Assembly (NCBI RefSeq): GCF_003614925.1
Contig: NZ_QYLP01000092.1
Coordinates: forward strand, 1-55,080
From: Arthrobacter celericrescens
GTDB taxonomy: Bacteria > Actinomycetota > Actinomycetes > Actinomycetales > Micrococcaceae
Length of the DNA: 55,080 nucleotides
Direction of reading: 5' to 3'
The translations under genes were made by a program, and so were the position numbers. Of the stretch, positions 8,332-17,650 are shown in pieces; the first letter of the stretch is position 1; each line of letters begins with the position of its first letter. The notes below the pieces were generated by a model. The model searched no databases. It had not been told where the DNA came from and was given only the letters and a program-made list of their open reading frames with translations.

Positions 8332-9359
8332 GCCACGACCTTCCGAGCCGTGCCCTCCCAGACAGTGGACGCGAAATCCAGCTCGCCTCACGCCCCCACG
8401 GCCGTCCGGTGCCGCAGAATTTCCGCCTCGCCGAGGCGGGCGTGCCCGGGCTGGAAGAGGGGCAACTCCTGGTCCGGAACGCATTCATGTCCGTGGACCC
8501 GTACATGCGCGGCCGGATGAACGACAGCAAGTCCTACTCCGCCCCCTTCCGCCTGGATGAAGCGCTCGACGGCGGCGCCGTCGGTGAGGTGATCGCGTCC
8601 CGTTCGGACGCGCACAAGCCGGGCGACGTCGTCGTGCACCAGCGCGGCTGGCGGGAGTACGCGGTGGTGGACGCCGCGGCGGCGACGCCGGTGCCGGCAG
8701 GACTGGCGCCCCATTCGGCGTTCCTCGGCGCGCTGGGCATGACCGGGCTGACCGCCTATGCCGGCCTGCTCAAGGTGGCCGAGTTCAAGGCCGGAGACGT
8801 CGTCTTCGTCTCCGGTGCCGCCGGTGCGGTGGGCTCGATCGTAGGCCAGATCGCCAAGGCAATGGGCGCGGCGAAGGTCATCGGCAGCGCCGGAACTCTG
8901 GAGAAGGTGGAGCGGCTCCTGGAACTGGGCTTCGACGCCGCGTTCAACTACCGCGACGCCCCTGTGTTGGAGCAGCTGCAGGCTGCCGCGGGGGAGGGCG
9001 GGATCGACGTCTACTTCGACAACGTCGGCGGCGAACACCTGGAGGCCGCCCTCGCCCTCATGAATACCGGAGGCAGGGTCGCAATGTGCGGGGCCATCGC
9101 CCAGTACAACTCCACCGAGCCGCCGGCCGCGCCGCGCAACCTCGCTGTCGCGATCGGCAAACAGCTCACCCTGCGGGGCTTCCTGGTGGGCGGGCAGCGC
9201 CAGCACGCGGCAGAGTTCGCCGGCCGGATGGCGGGCTGGCTCGCGGACGGAACCGTGCAGTACGACGAGACCATCGTGGACGGCTTGGAAAACGCCCCGC
9301 AGGCGTTCATCGACCTGCTGGACGGCGCCAACACGGGCAAGATGCTCGTCCGGATCTGA
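8328..9359 (+). CDS. Medium-chain NADP-dependent oxidoreductase (CurA/leukotriene B4 dehydrogenase type)
   Basis: A 343-residue zinc-free MDR enzyme of the alkenal/2-oxoalkenal reductase group. Visible features are the family N-terminal SVDPYMRGRM, the nucleotide-binding SGAAGAVGSIVGQIAK, and YFDNVGGEHLEAAL. Such enzymes reduce reactive alpha,beta-unsaturated carbonyls. Translational coupling to ohr (ATGA overlap) suggests a role in clearing lipid-peroxidation aldehydes alongside Ohr; that role is inference. A strong terminator follows. Confidence 0.9.
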   Translation: MSHDLPSRALPDSGREIQLASRPHGRPVPQNFRLAEAGVPGLEEGQLLVRNAFMSVDPYMRGRMNDSKSYSAPFRLDEALDGGAVGEVIASRSDAHKPGDVVVHQRGWREYAVVDAAAATPVPAGLAPHSAFLGALGMTGLTAYAGLLKVAEFKAGDVVFVSGAAGAVGSIVGQIAKAMGAAKVIGSAGTLEKVERLLELGFDAAFNYRDAPVLEQLQAAAGEGGIDVYFDNVGGEHLEAALALMNTGGRVAMCGAIAQYNSTEPPAAPRNLAVAIGKQLTLRGFLVGGQRQHAAEFAGRMAGWLADGTVQYDETIVDGLENAPQAFIDLLDGANTGKMLVRI

Positions 9360-9390
9360 GTTCGCGCCCTGCTGGCTACTGGAAAGTAAC

Positions 9391-9426
9391 AAAAGCCCAA
9401 CAATCCGCGGATCGTTGGGCTTTTGT
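9391..9426 (+). terminator. Rho-independent terminator after the ohr operon
   Basis: The arms AAAAGCCCAACAATCC and GGATCGTTGGGCTTTT pair around a 2-base centre with one mismatch and end in a T-rich tail, 32 bp past the oxidoreductase stop. Confidence 0.85.
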
Positions 9427-9587
9427 TATGCCCGGGTGTGGCCTGCGCCACTAGTGTTTGATACATAAGTGCGCTCCGGCGCATGCTGCGAAGCATCAGT
9501 GAAAACAGAATTTCAGGCTCGAGTCTTCGAAACGGACACTCATTGACCCACCGTCGTAGCATCAATCACTTTCTTCCTGGAGGAAAA

Positions 9588-10694
9588 TTGAAGCAATCAC
9601 TGCGTGCCACCCTCAAGCGCGGTTCAACGGCTGGCGTTGCCACAGCAGGCGCCGCCGCGCTCCTGCTCACAGGCTGCGGAGCGGCCCCGGAAGCCGGTAC
9701 CGGCACGAACACGGCGAGCGATTACCTTGGCTGCATCGTGTCCGACTCCGGCGGCTTCGACGACCAGTCCTTCAACCAGTCCTCCTATGAAGGATTGAAG
9801 AAGGCCGAAAAGGACCTGGGCATCACGGTGAAGTCCGCTGAGTCCAAGGCCAACAGCGACTACGAGACCAACCTCAACGGCATGATGAGCGCCGGCTGCA
9901 AGCTGACCGTCACCGTCGGCTACCTCCTCGGCGACGCCACCAAGAAGGTTGCAGCGGACAACGCGGACAAGCACTTCGCAATCGTCGACTTCGCCTACCC
10001 GGCACCGATCGCCAACGTGAAGCCGATCATTTACGACACCGCCCAGGCCGCCTACCTCGCAGGCTACGCCGCTGCCGCCGCGTCGAAGACCGGGAAGGTC
10101 GGCACCTTCGGTGGGGCCAAGATCCCCACGGTCACCATCTTCATGGACGGCTTCTACGACGGAGTCCAGGCGTACAACACTGCCAAGGGCAAGAAGGTCC
10201 AGGTAGTCGGTTGGGACAAGGCCTCGCAGAACGGCTCCTTTACCGGTGACTTCGAGAAGCAGGACACCGGCAAGCAGGTCACCAAGAACATGCTGGACCA
10301 GGGCGCGGATGTCATCCTGCCCGTGGCGGGACCGGTAGGCAAGGGCGCCGGCGCTGCCCTGAAGGAAGCCAAGGCGGCCGGCAAGGACGTCAAGCTCATC
10401 TGGGTCGACTCGGACGGCTACCTCACGGCCCCTGAATACAAGGACCTGATGTTCACCTCCATCGTGAAGAAGATGGACGAGGCTGTGGAAGGCCTGGTCA
10501 AGGACGACAAGGACGGCAAGTTCTCGAACGAGGCCTTCGTCGGCACCCTCGAAAACGGCGGCGTCGAGATCGCCCCGTTCCATGACTTTGATTCGGCGGT
10601 TTCCGCAGAGACCAAGTCTGAACTGGACGCCCTGAAGGCGGACATCATTTCCGGCAAGTTGAAGGTTGAGTCCAAGGCCAGCCCCAAGAAGTAG
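9588..10694 (+). CDS. BMP-family nucleoside-binding lipoprotein
   Basis: Extracellular substrate-binding lipoprotein of a nucleoside ABC importer (BmpA/PnrA/Med family). The TTG start at 9588 has GGAGG 6 nt upstream; the frame is open further up but without a site. The 368-residue product has a lysine/arginine N-terminus, a hydrophobic stretch and lipobox LLLTGC near residue 32. The mature part begins with the BMP-type CIVSDSGGFDDQSFNQSSYEGL and contains the GYLLGDATKKVA and VGTFGGAKIPTV segments. The ATPase, two permeases and two nucleoside-degrading enzymes follow, which supports nucleosides as substrate. Confidence 0.92.
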   Translation: MKQSLRATLKRGSTAGVATAGAAALLLTGCGAAPEAGTGTNTASDYLGCIVSDSGGFDDQSFNQSSYEGLKKAEKDLGITVKSAESKANSDYETNLNGMMSAGCKLTVTVGYLLGDATKKVAADNADKHFAIVDFAYPAPIANVKPIIYDTAQAAYLAGYAAAAASKTGKVGTFGGAKIPTVTIFMDGFYDGVQAYNTAKGKKVQVVGWDKASQNGSFTGDFEKQDTGKQVTKNMLDQGADVILPVAGPVGKGAGAALKEAKAAGKDVKLIWVDSDGYLTAPEYKDLMFTSIVKKMDEAVEGLVKDDKDGKFSNEAFVGTLENGGVEIAPFHDFDSAVSAETKSELDALKADIISGKLKVESKASPKK

Positions 10695-10710
10695 CCAATT
10701 CCGCCAGGCG

Positions 10711-10751
10711 CGCCGCCGGTACCGAACCCTCGGTACTGGCGGCGTGTTTTT
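10711..10751 (+). terminator. Terminator between the BMP gene and its ABC genes
   Basis: Arms CGCCGCCGGTACCGA (10711-10725) and TCGGTACTGGCGGCG (10730-10744), one mismatch, followed by TGTTTTTG. It sits inside the apparent operon, so it may allow partial read-through and keep the binding protein in excess over the membrane complex. Confidence 0.85.
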
Positions 10752-10768
10752 GCCCCGGCCAGCACTGC

Positions 10769-10835
10769 GTCCCCACCGGCTCCCAATCCTCGCTTCGCTC
10801 GGTTCGGGACCCTCGCCGGCGTTGGCCCCGCAGCG
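10769..10835. repeat. Intergenic REP-like repeat, copy B
   Basis: Begins GTCCCCACCGGC and closes GCCGGCGTTGGCCCC. It is related to copies at 7230-7290 and 27222-27286 and lies just downstream of the BMP terminator. Confidence 0.6.
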
Positions 10836-10918
10836 GACTTTTGCGAGATACGCTTGGCACACGCTCCCGGGCAGCGGGCTGCGTGGCCGTCTTTCGGACT
10901 CAAAGAACGGTGGGAGTT

Positions 10919-12439
10919 GTGAAACTCGAATTGAAGGGGATCTCGAAAGCCTTCGGATCCTTCTATGCCAACCAAGACATCGACCTTGTGGTCGAATCCG
11001 GCCAGATCCATTGCCTCCTCGGCGAAAACGGGGCCGGGAAATCCACCCTCATGAACGTGCTGTACGGGCTGTACGAGCCCACCGCCGGCCAGGTCGTCGT
11101 GGACGGGCAGCCGCGGACGTTCCGCGGCCCCGGTGATGCCATGGCCGCCGGGATCGGCATGGTCCACCAGCACTTCATGCTGGTCCCCGTGTTCACCGTG
11201 GCGGAAAACGTGGCGCTCGGCGCCGAACCGGCGGGACCGGGCGGAATCCTCAACCTTGAGAAGACCCGCAGGAAGATCCGCGAAATCTCCGAACGGTACG
11301 GATTCGACGTCGACCCCGACGCCCTGGTGGAAGACCTCCCCGTCGGCGTGCAGCAGCGCGTCGAGATCATCAAGGCCCTGGTGCGCAACGCCAAGGTGCT
11401 CATCCTGGATGAGCCCACCGCGGTGCTCACCCCGCAGGAGACGGACGAACTGCTGGACATCATGCGCCAGCTCAAGGCCTCCGGTACCTCGATCGTCTTC
11501 ATTTCGCACAAGCTGCGCGAGGTCAAGGCCGTCTCCGACGTCATCACGGTGATCCGCCGCGGAAAAGTGGTGGGCGACGCACCACCGACCGCATCGCCCA
11601 CGGAACTGGCCTCCATGATGGTCGGCCGCCCGGTCAGCCTGAGCCTGGACAAAGCCGCGGCGCAGCCGGGGGAGCGCACGTTCGTGGTCCGCGACCTCAC
11701 CGTCCGCGCAGCCAACGGCACCAACGTGGTGGACGGCATCAGCTTCGACATCGCCCGCGGCGAGATCCTCGCCGTCGCCGGTGTGCAGGGCAACGGACAG
11801 ACCGAACTGACCGAGGCTATCCTCGGCGTCCAGGACCACGTCACCGGATCAGTCACCCTCGAAGGGAAGGAACTCCTGGGCCTGCCGGTCAAGGATGTGC
11901 TGCGCTCCGGCGTCGGCTTCGTCCCCGAAGACCGCTCCCACGACGGGCTCGTGGGGCCCTTCTCGGTGGCCGAGAACCTGGTCCTCGACCTCTACGACCG
12001 GGCCCCCTTCGCCAAGGGAATCGGCATGAGCCCGGCGAAGGTGGCGGAGAACGCCGCAGCAAAGGTCAGGGAATTCGACATCCGCACCCCCTCGGTGGGG
12101 TCGGCCGCAGGCACCCTGTCCGGCGGCAACCAGCAAAAGGTGGTCATGGCCCGGGAACTGTCCGGGCCGCTGCGGCTCTTCATCGCCAGCCAGCCCACCC
12201 GCGGCGTCGACGTCGGATCCATCGAATTCCTGCACCGGCGGATCGTGGCCGAACGCGACGCCGGCACCCCGGTGATGATCGTGTCCACGGAACTGGATGA
12301 AGTGGCGGAGCTCGCGGACCGGATCGCCGTACTGTACAAGGGCAAACTGGTGGGCATCGTCCCTGCCGGAACCCCTCGAGACACGCTCGGCCTGATGATG
12401 GCCGGGGTCGGCCCCGAAGGAGGCTCCGATGACAACTAA
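10919..12439 (+). CDS. Nucleoside ABC transporter, double ATPase subunit
   Basis: A 506-residue ATPase with two ABC domains, the RbsA/YufO arrangement used by BMP-type nucleoside importers. The N-terminal half has Walker A GENGAGKST, a signature in LPVGVQQRVEI and Walker B LILDEPTAVLTPQE. The C-terminal half has a degenerate Walker A (GVQGNGQTEL), the signature LSGGNQQKV and a Walker B-like FIASQPTRGVD in which the usual DEPTRG is altered. One site is therefore probably weak, as is common here. The GTG at 10919 is preferred; GTG at 10910 is also possible. It overlaps the next gene by 11 bp. Confidence 0.9.
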   Translation: MKLELKGISKAFGSFYANQDIDLVVESGQIHCLLGENGAGKSTLMNVLYGLYEPTAGQVVVDGQPRTFRGPGDAMAAGIGMVHQHFMLVPVFTVAENVALGAEPAGPGGILNLEKTRRKIREISERYGFDVDPDALVEDLPVGVQQRVEIIKALVRNAKVLILDEPTAVLTPQETDELLDIMRQLKASGTSIVFISHKLREVKAVSDVITVIRRGKVVGDAPPTASPTELASMMVGRPVSLSLDKAAAQPGERTFVVRDLTVRAANGTNVVDGISFDIARGEILAVAGVQGNGQTELTEAILGVQDHVTGSVTLEGKELLGLPVKDVLRSGVGFVPEDRSHDGLVGPFSVAENLVLDLYDRAPFAKGIGMSPAKVAENAAAKVREFDIRTPSVGSAAGTLSGGNQQKVVMARELSGPLRLFIASQPTRGVDVGSIEFLHRRIVAERDAGTPVMIVSTELDEVAELADRIAVLYKGKLVGIVPAGTPRDTLGLMMAGVGPEGGSDDN

Positions 12440-13778
12440 GGACAGCAATCCCCAAGCCGGACCCGAAGACGGGCCCGGTCCCGAAAAGGAGTCCGGCGCC
12501 GAAGTCCAGGCCGCCGACGTCGCACTCGACACGGCAGGCGGCACCCTGGAACCCTCGCTCGTTCCGGTCTCCACCCAGAGCGGGGACACCGGACACCAGC
12601 AGGGCCCGGTGCTGCGCCGGATCGTCATGGGCAACGGCTTCGTGTCGGTCCTCGCGGTTTTCGTGGCCCTGGTGCTGGGCGGCATCCTGATCGCCAGCAC
12701 AGATCCCGCCGTCGCCAGGACCGCCGGGTACTTCTTCGCCCGTCCCAGCGACTTCCTGTCGGCATTGTGGAGCGCCATGACCAGGAGCTATGTGGCCCTT
12801 TTCCAGGGCTCGGTGTTCAACCCGCGGCAGGGCTTCTCCCCGCTGCTGGAAACCATGACCGTGGCCACCCCGCTGATCTGCGCCGGCCTCGGCGTGGCGC
12901 TCGCCTTCCGCGCCGGCCTGTTCAACATCGGTGCCCAGGGCCAGATCATCATCAGCGCCACGCTGGGCGCCTACGCCGGGTTCGCCTGGCACCTGCCGCT
13001 GGTCCTGCACCTGCTCGTCGTGATCGTCATGGGCGTGATCGGCGGCGCCGCCTGGGGCGCGGTCGTCGGCCTCCTCAAGGCCCGCACCGGCGCCCACGAG
13101 GTCATCGTGACCATCATGCTCAACTATGTGGCGCTGTTCCTGCTGGACTTCCTGCTGAACACCGAGGCTTTCCGGCGTCCGGGGGACGTCAGCCCGATCT
13201 CGCCGCGGTTGGATGACTCGGCCGTCTACCCGCAGCTCATCCCGGGCTCGCGCCTGCACCTGGGCTTCCTGGTCGCCGTTGCACTGACCGCGGGGGTCTG
13301 GTGGCTGCTCAACCGCTCCACGATCGGCTTCGAATTCCGCGCCGTCGGCGCCAACCCGGCAGCTGCCCGGACCGCCGGCGTCAATGTCCAGGCCGCAACC
13401 ATCCTGGTGATGGCTGCGGCGGGCGCACTCGCCGGCTTCGGCGGCATCGCCCAGGTGGCGGGCACGGAAAAGGTCCTCACCGGCGGCGTCGCCGCGCAGA
13501 TCGGCTTCGATTCCATCACCGTGGCCCTTCTCGGACGCAGCACGCCCTGGGGCACGTTCTTCGCCGGCCTGCTGTTCGGTGCGTTCCGCGCTGGTGCCGT
13601 GCAGATGCAGATCCAGACCGGCACCCCGATCGACATCGTCCTGGTCGTGCAGTCCCTTATCGTCCTGTTCATCGCCGCTCCTCCGCTGATCCGCTCGATC
13701 TTCGGGCTCAACCCCGGCCGGAAGAAGCGCGCCAAGACTGCGGTGAAGGCCGCCGTCGCCACCGGAGGTGCCAAATGA
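12429..13778 (+). CDS. Nucleoside ABC transporter permease 1 (YufP type)
   Basis: A 449-residue member of the BPD_transp_2 permease family. A hydrophilic N-terminal stretch of about 60 residues precedes the first helix (NGFVSVLAVFVALVLGGILI). The core includes ICAGLGVALAFRAGLFNIGAQGQI, the family signature, followed by about eight more hydrophobic segments and a basic C-terminus. It overlaps the ATPase by 11 bp and the next permease by 4 bp (ATGA), so the transporter is made from one coupled transcript. Confidence 0.9.
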   Translation: MTTKDSNPQAGPEDGPGPEKESGAEVQAADVALDTAGGTLEPSLVPVSTQSGDTGHQQGPVLRRIVMGNGFVSVLAVFVALVLGGILIASTDPAVARTAGYFFARPSDFLSALWSAMTRSYVALFQGSVFNPRQGFSPLLETMTVATPLICAGLGVALAFRAGLFNIGAQGQIIISATLGAYAGFAWHLPLVLHLLVVIVMGVIGGAAWGAVVGLLKARTGAHEVIVTIMLNYVALFLLDFLLNTEAFRRPGDVSPISPRLDDSAVYPQLIPGSRLHLGFLVAVALTAGVWWLLNRSTIGFEFRAVGANPAAARTAGVNVQAATILVMAAAGALAGFGGIAQVAGTEKVLTGGVAAQIGFDSITVALLGRSTPWGTFFAGLLFGAFRAGAVQMQIQTGTPIDIVLVVQSLIVLFIAAPPLIRSIFGLNPGRKKRAKTAVKAAVATGGAK

Positions 13779-15064
13779 CCACCGCAACCAAACCGGCGTC
13801 CGGCGCTGCAGGGCCGACGACGGCGGTCCGCCCGTCGCTGAAGGTCCCGGCTTCGCTCGGGGTGCTTTCCCTCGTGGCCCTGGTGTTCTTCGGGTTCCTG
13901 GGTCCGGCCAAGACCGCCGAGATGAAGGTCAGCGAGCAGGGCGACGCGATCGCCCTGCCCGCACTGCAGATCCCCGGCCAGGCCGGCGGCATTGTGCTCG
14001 CCATCCTGCTGCTGGCCATGGCCGCCTACTCCATCTATCTCTGGAACCAGGGCGAACGTTCGCCCAAATGGCTGCCCATCGCCTTCGCGGTGGTGTTCGT
14101 GTTCGCCCTGCTGGTGTGGATCGTGGCAGGCGCCCGTGAACCGTCCATCTCGCTGGCGGGCCTGATCGCCGGCTCGGTGACGCTCGCCGTGCCGCTGGTG
14201 TTCGGGTCCCTGTCCGGGGTGCTCTGCGAGCGGGTGGGCGTCGTCAACATCGCCATCGAGGGCCAGCTCCTGGGCGGTGCCTTCACCGCTGCGCTCGTGG
14301 CCACGGTGACGCATAACGCCTACGTCGGGCTGCTCGCCGCCGCCGCCGCCGGAGCTCTCGTCTCGATGGTGCTGGCCGTGTTCAGCATCAAGTACCTGGT
14401 CAACCAGATCATCGTGGGCGTGGTGCTCAACGTCCTGGTGTCCGGCCTGACGGGCTTCCTTTTCGGCACGGTCATGGCGCCGGACAAGGAACTGTTCAAC
14501 ACACCGGCCCGGCTGGACATCCTGCCCATTCCCTTCCTGTCCGACATCCCGATCATCGGGCCGATCCTGTTCGAACAGTCCGTGGCCGGCTACCTGATGT
14601 ACGTGGCCGTTGCCGTGGTCTGGGTGGGGCTGTTCAAGACCCGGTGGGGCCTGCGCGTCCGGGCCGTCGGCGAACACCCGCAGGCCGCCGACACCCTGGG
14701 CATCAACGTCAACGCCACCCGCTTCTGGAACGTGACCCTGGGCGGTGCAATCGCCGGCATCGGCGGCGCCATCTTCACCCTGGTGACGATCGACTCCTTC
14801 ACCAAGGAAATCTCCGGCGGCCGCGGCTTCATCGCCCTGGCCGCCCTGATCTTCGGCCGGTGGAACCCGATCGGCGCTTTCCTGGCCTCCCTGCTGTTCG
14901 GCTTCGCCTACAACCTGCAGTCCATCCTGGGCATCATCGGCACCCCCGTGCCCAGCCAGTTCATGGCGATGCTGCCCTACCTGGTGACCATCTTCGCCGT
15001 CGCGGGCCTGGTGGGCAGGTCCAGGCCACCGGCGGCCAGCGGCATACCTTACGTCAAGGGTTGA
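13775..15064 (+). CDS. Nucleoside ABC transporter permease 2 (YufQ type)
   Basis: A 429-residue BPD_transp_2 permease. The signature LSGVLCERVGVVNIAIEGQLLGGAF is the partner of the FNIGAQGQ motif in permease 1. About nine transmembrane segments are visible, plus an N-terminal portion with two extra helices (LGVLSLVALVFFGFLG and GGIVLAILLLAMAAYSIYL) before the conserved core. The ATG at 13775 is inside the stop of the previous gene. It ends 2 bp before cdd. Confidence 0.9.
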   Translation: MTTATKPASGAAGPTTAVRPSLKVPASLGVLSLVALVFFGFLGPAKTAEMKVSEQGDAIALPALQIPGQAGGIVLAILLLAMAAYSIYLWNQGERSPKWLPIAFAVVFVFALLVWIVAGAREPSISLAGLIAGSVTLAVPLVFGSLSGVLCERVGVVNIAIEGQLLGGAFTAALVATVTHNAYVGLLAAAAAGALVSMVLAVFSIKYLVNQIIVGVVLNVLVSGLTGFLFGTVMAPDKELFNTPARLDILPIPFLSDIPIIGPILFEQSVAGYLMYVAVAVVWVGLFKTRWGLRVRAVGEHPQAADTLGINVNATRFWNVTLGGAIAGIGGAIFTLVTIDSFTKEISGGRGFIALAALIFGRWNPIGAFLASLLFGFAYNLQSILGIIGTPVPSQFMAMLPYLVTIFAVAGLVGRSRPPAASGIPYVKG

Positions 15065-15066
15065 GC

Positions 15067-15465
15067 GTGGCGGACATCGACTGGGAGGCCTTGGAGGGCG
15101 CCGCCGTCGCCGCAATGGCGAAGGCCTACGCCCCGTATTCGAAATTCCCGGTGGGGGCCGCGGCCCTCACCGAGGACGGCCGGATCGTCAGCGGCTGCAA
15201 TGTGGAGAACGCCAGCTACGGCCTGACGTTGTGCGCCGAATGCTCGCTCGTGTCGGAACTGCGGATGAGCGGCGGGGGCCGCCTCACCGCGTTCTACTGC
15301 GTGGACTCCACCGGCGCGGTCCTTATGCCGTGCGGGCGGTGCCGGCAGCTGCTCTACGAGTTCCACGCACCCGGCATGCAGCTCATGACCGGCAACGGCA
15401 TCCTGACCATGGAACAAGTGCTGCCCGACGCCTTCGGACCCGAACACCTCGAGGAGAACACGTGA
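15067..15465 (+). CDS. cdd: Cytidine deaminase
   Basis: Converts cytidine or deoxycytidine to uridine or deoxyuridine. The 132-residue protein shows the small tetrameric form with YAPYSKFPVGAA, CNVENASYGLTLCAE (zinc-binding Cys plus catalytic Glu) and PCGRCRQ (two zinc ligands). GTG start 2 bp after the permease stop. Its stop overlaps the deoA start (GTGA). It feeds imported cytidine into the uridine/thymidine phosphorolysis route. Confidence 0.96.
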   Translation: MADIDWEALEGAAVAAMAKAYAPYSKFPVGAAALTEDGRIVSGCNVENASYGLTLCAECSLVSELRMSGGGRLTAFYCVDSTGAVLMPCGRCRQLLYEFHAPGMQLMTGNGILTMEQVLPDAFGPEHLEENT

Positions 15466-16772
15466 CCAGCAACGAGGCGTTCGACGCCGTACAAATCATC
15501 ACCATCAAGCGGGACAAGGGAACCCTCAGCCCCGAACAGATCGACTGGACCATTGACGCCTACACCCGCGGCGTCATCGCTGACGAGCAGATGTCCGCCC
15601 TGAACATGGCCATCCTGCTCAACGGCATGGATCGGGCGGAGATCTCCCGCTGGACCGCGGCGATGATCGCCTCGGGTGAGCGGATGGACTTCTCCGGCCT
15701 GCGGCGTCCCGACGGCGGCGTGAAGGCCACCGTGGACAAGCATTCCACCGGGGGCGTGGGGGATAAGATCACCCTTCCGCTCGCGCCCCTGGTGGCGGTG
15801 TTCGGGGTTGCCGTGCCGCAGTTGTCCGGCCGCGGCCTCGGCCACACCGGCGGCACCTTGGACAAGCTGGAGGCCATCCCCGGCTGGCGGGCCGCGCTGA
15901 GCAACCAGGAAATCCTGGACCAGCTGCAGGACGTGGGCGCCGTCATCTGTGCCGCCGGCAGCGGCCTGGCGCCGGCGGACAAGAAGCTCTACGCCCTGCG
16001 CGACGTCACCGGAACGGTCGAGGCGATCCCGCTCATCGCCTCCTCGATCATGAGCAAGAAGATCGCCGAAGGCACGGGCTCCCTGGTCCTGGACGTCAAG
16101 GTCGGCTCCGGCGCCTTCATGAAGGACGAGGCCCGGGCCCGGGACCTGGCCGAAACCATGGTCGCCCTGGGCAAGGACGCGGGCGTGAACACGGTGGCCC
16201 TGCTGACCAACATGGACACCCCGCTCGGCCTGACCGCCGGCAACGCCATCGAAGTGCAGGAATCCGTGGAGGTGCTGGCCGGCGGCGGCCCGGAAGACGT
16301 CGTCGAACTCACCGTCCGGCTCGCCGAAGAGATGCTCGCCTGCGCCGGAATCAACGATGCCGACCCCGCCGCCGCGCTCAAGGACGGCCGGGCGATGGAC
16401 GCCTGGAACCGGATGATCGAAGCGCAGGGCGGCGACCCGAAGGCCGCGCTGCCGGTCGCGAAGGAGTCCGAGGTCATCTACGCCCCGGCCGACGGCGTGC
16501 TCCTGGAACTGGACGCGCTGTCCGTGGGCGTGGCGGCCTGGCGGCTCGGGGCCGGCCGGGCCCGGAAGGAAGACGCCGTGCAGGCCGGGGCCGGGGTGCG
16601 GATGCACGCGAAGCCCGGCGCCTACGTGCGTGCCGGCGAACCGCTCATGACCCTCCTGACCGACACCCCGGAAAGGTTCGAGCGCGCCAAGGAAGCGCTG
16701 CAGGACGCGGTGGTGATTGGCCCCGAAGGGTCCCGTCCGGGGCAGCGGCTGATCATTGACCGGATTTCCTAG
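15462..16772 (+). CDS. deoA: Thymidine phosphorylase
   Basis: Pyrimidine-nucleoside phosphorylase: (deoxy)nucleoside plus phosphate to base plus (deoxy)ribose-1-phosphate. The 436 residues show the family signature SGRGLGHTGGTLDKLEAIPG, the phosphate-site KHSTGGVGDKI and a C-terminal PYNP domain. The GTG start overlaps the cdd stop. It is last in the nucleoside operon, completing import, deamination and cleavage. It may also act on uridine. Confidence 0.96.
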   Translation: MTSNEAFDAVQIITIKRDKGTLSPEQIDWTIDAYTRGVIADEQMSALNMAILLNGMDRAEISRWTAAMIASGERMDFSGLRRPDGGVKATVDKHSTGGVGDKITLPLAPLVAVFGVAVPQLSGRGLGHTGGTLDKLEAIPGWRAALSNQEILDQLQDVGAVICAAGSGLAPADKKLYALRDVTGTVEAIPLIASSIMSKKIAEGTGSLVLDVKVGSGAFMKDEARARDLAETMVALGKDAGVNTVALLTNMDTPLGLTAGNAIEVQESVEVLAGGGPEDVVELTVRLAEEMLACAGINDADPAAALKDGRAMDAWNRMIEAQGGDPKAALPVAKESEVIYAPADGVLLELDALSVGVAAWRLGAGRARKEDAVQAGAGVRMHAKPGAYVRAGEPLMTLLTDTPERFERAKEALQDAVVIGPEGSRPGQRLIIDRIS

Positions 16773-16810
16773 TCCCGGAACACCACGGCAGAACTCCTCG
16801 TTAGGAAACC

Positions 16811-17428
16811 GTGCAGGCAATCAATGACTTCATCCTCGCGGCCGCCGGGCAACCCTGGGTCCTGTTCCTCATTCTCGCCTGTTGCCTGATCGACGGCTTC
16901 TTCCCGCCGATCCCCAGCGAATCCGTCGTGGTGGGCATGGCCGCCGTCTCGGCCACGGCCGGGGTGCCCAATGCCTGGCTGCTGGTGCTGGTGGCCGCAA
17001 TCGGCGCCTTTAGCGGCGACAACATCGCCTACCTCCTGGGCCGGAGGATAGGGACCAAGCGGTGGCGGTGGATGCGGACCCAGCGCATGCAAGGGGCGTT
17101 CCGCTGGGCGGCGCGGGAGCTCCGCCGTCGGGCAGCTTCGCTCATCCTGGTGGCACGCTTCATCCCGGTCGGGCGGGTGGCCGTCAACCTCACCGCGGGC
17201 GCCACACACTTCCGGCACGCGGAGTTCGTCGCCCTGACCGGGCTGTCCGCCGTGCTGTGGGCCGGCTACTCCGTGGGGATCGGCGTCTTCTTCGGCCAAT
17301 GGTTCGAGCATAACCACCTGCTGGGTGCCGTGATCGCCATCATCGCCGCCGTGATCCTGGGCGTGATCGTCGACCGGATCATCAGCAAAGTGCGCGGATC
17401 GCTGCCCGAAGAACTCGACAATGCCTGA
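16811..17428 (+). CDS. DedA-family membrane protein, copy 1
   Basis: A 205-residue SNARE-associated/DedA membrane protein. Conserved features are LIDGFFPPIPSESVVVG, GDNIAYLLGRRIG, ARFIPVGRVAVNLTAG and a C-terminal hydrophobic pair. DedA proteins are implicated in polyprenyl- or phospholipid transport across the membrane. GTG start. It is followed after 222 bp by a second, related DedA gene, so the pair looks like a tandem duplication that has diverged. Confidence 0.88.
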   Translation: MQAINDFILAAAGQPWVLFLILACCLIDGFFPPIPSESVVVGMAAVSATAGVPNAWLLVLVAAIGAFSGDNIAYLLGRRIGTKRWRWMRTQRMQGAFRWAARELRRRAASLILVARFIPVGRVAVNLTAGATHFRHAEFVALTGLSAVLWAGYSVGIGVFFGQWFEHNHLLGAVIAIIAAVILGVIVDRIISKVRGSLPEELDNA

Positions 17429-17650
17429 TCCCGTTTCCGCGGTGCCTCAACCCTGGGTAGGAGGGGTCCGACGCCGGAAAATCACCCCGCAGGGGGAGCC
17501 GCCGATGCCGCCTTCCGGGATAGCGTTTGAAGCGGTGATTCCCCGGCCGGGGCGTAGCGAACGACGCGCCGGCCGTGGGACACTTGGACAAGCTTTCCCG
17601 CCCTTATTTCCCCGGTCAGATCGCCCGGTCAGTACTAGGAGCCGTCGCCC

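Noticed and set aside
9430..9452. GTGGC-N4-GCCAC upstream of the BMP gene as a CRP/GlxR site
   Set aside because: It fits only if two consensus positions are relaxed; too weak to claim next to the two good sites at the liv genes.
12180..15115. Long minus-strand open frames opposite the nucleoside permeases
   Set aside because: Shadows of codon-biased membrane-protein genes; same reasoning applies to 40862-42868 and 45931-48132.
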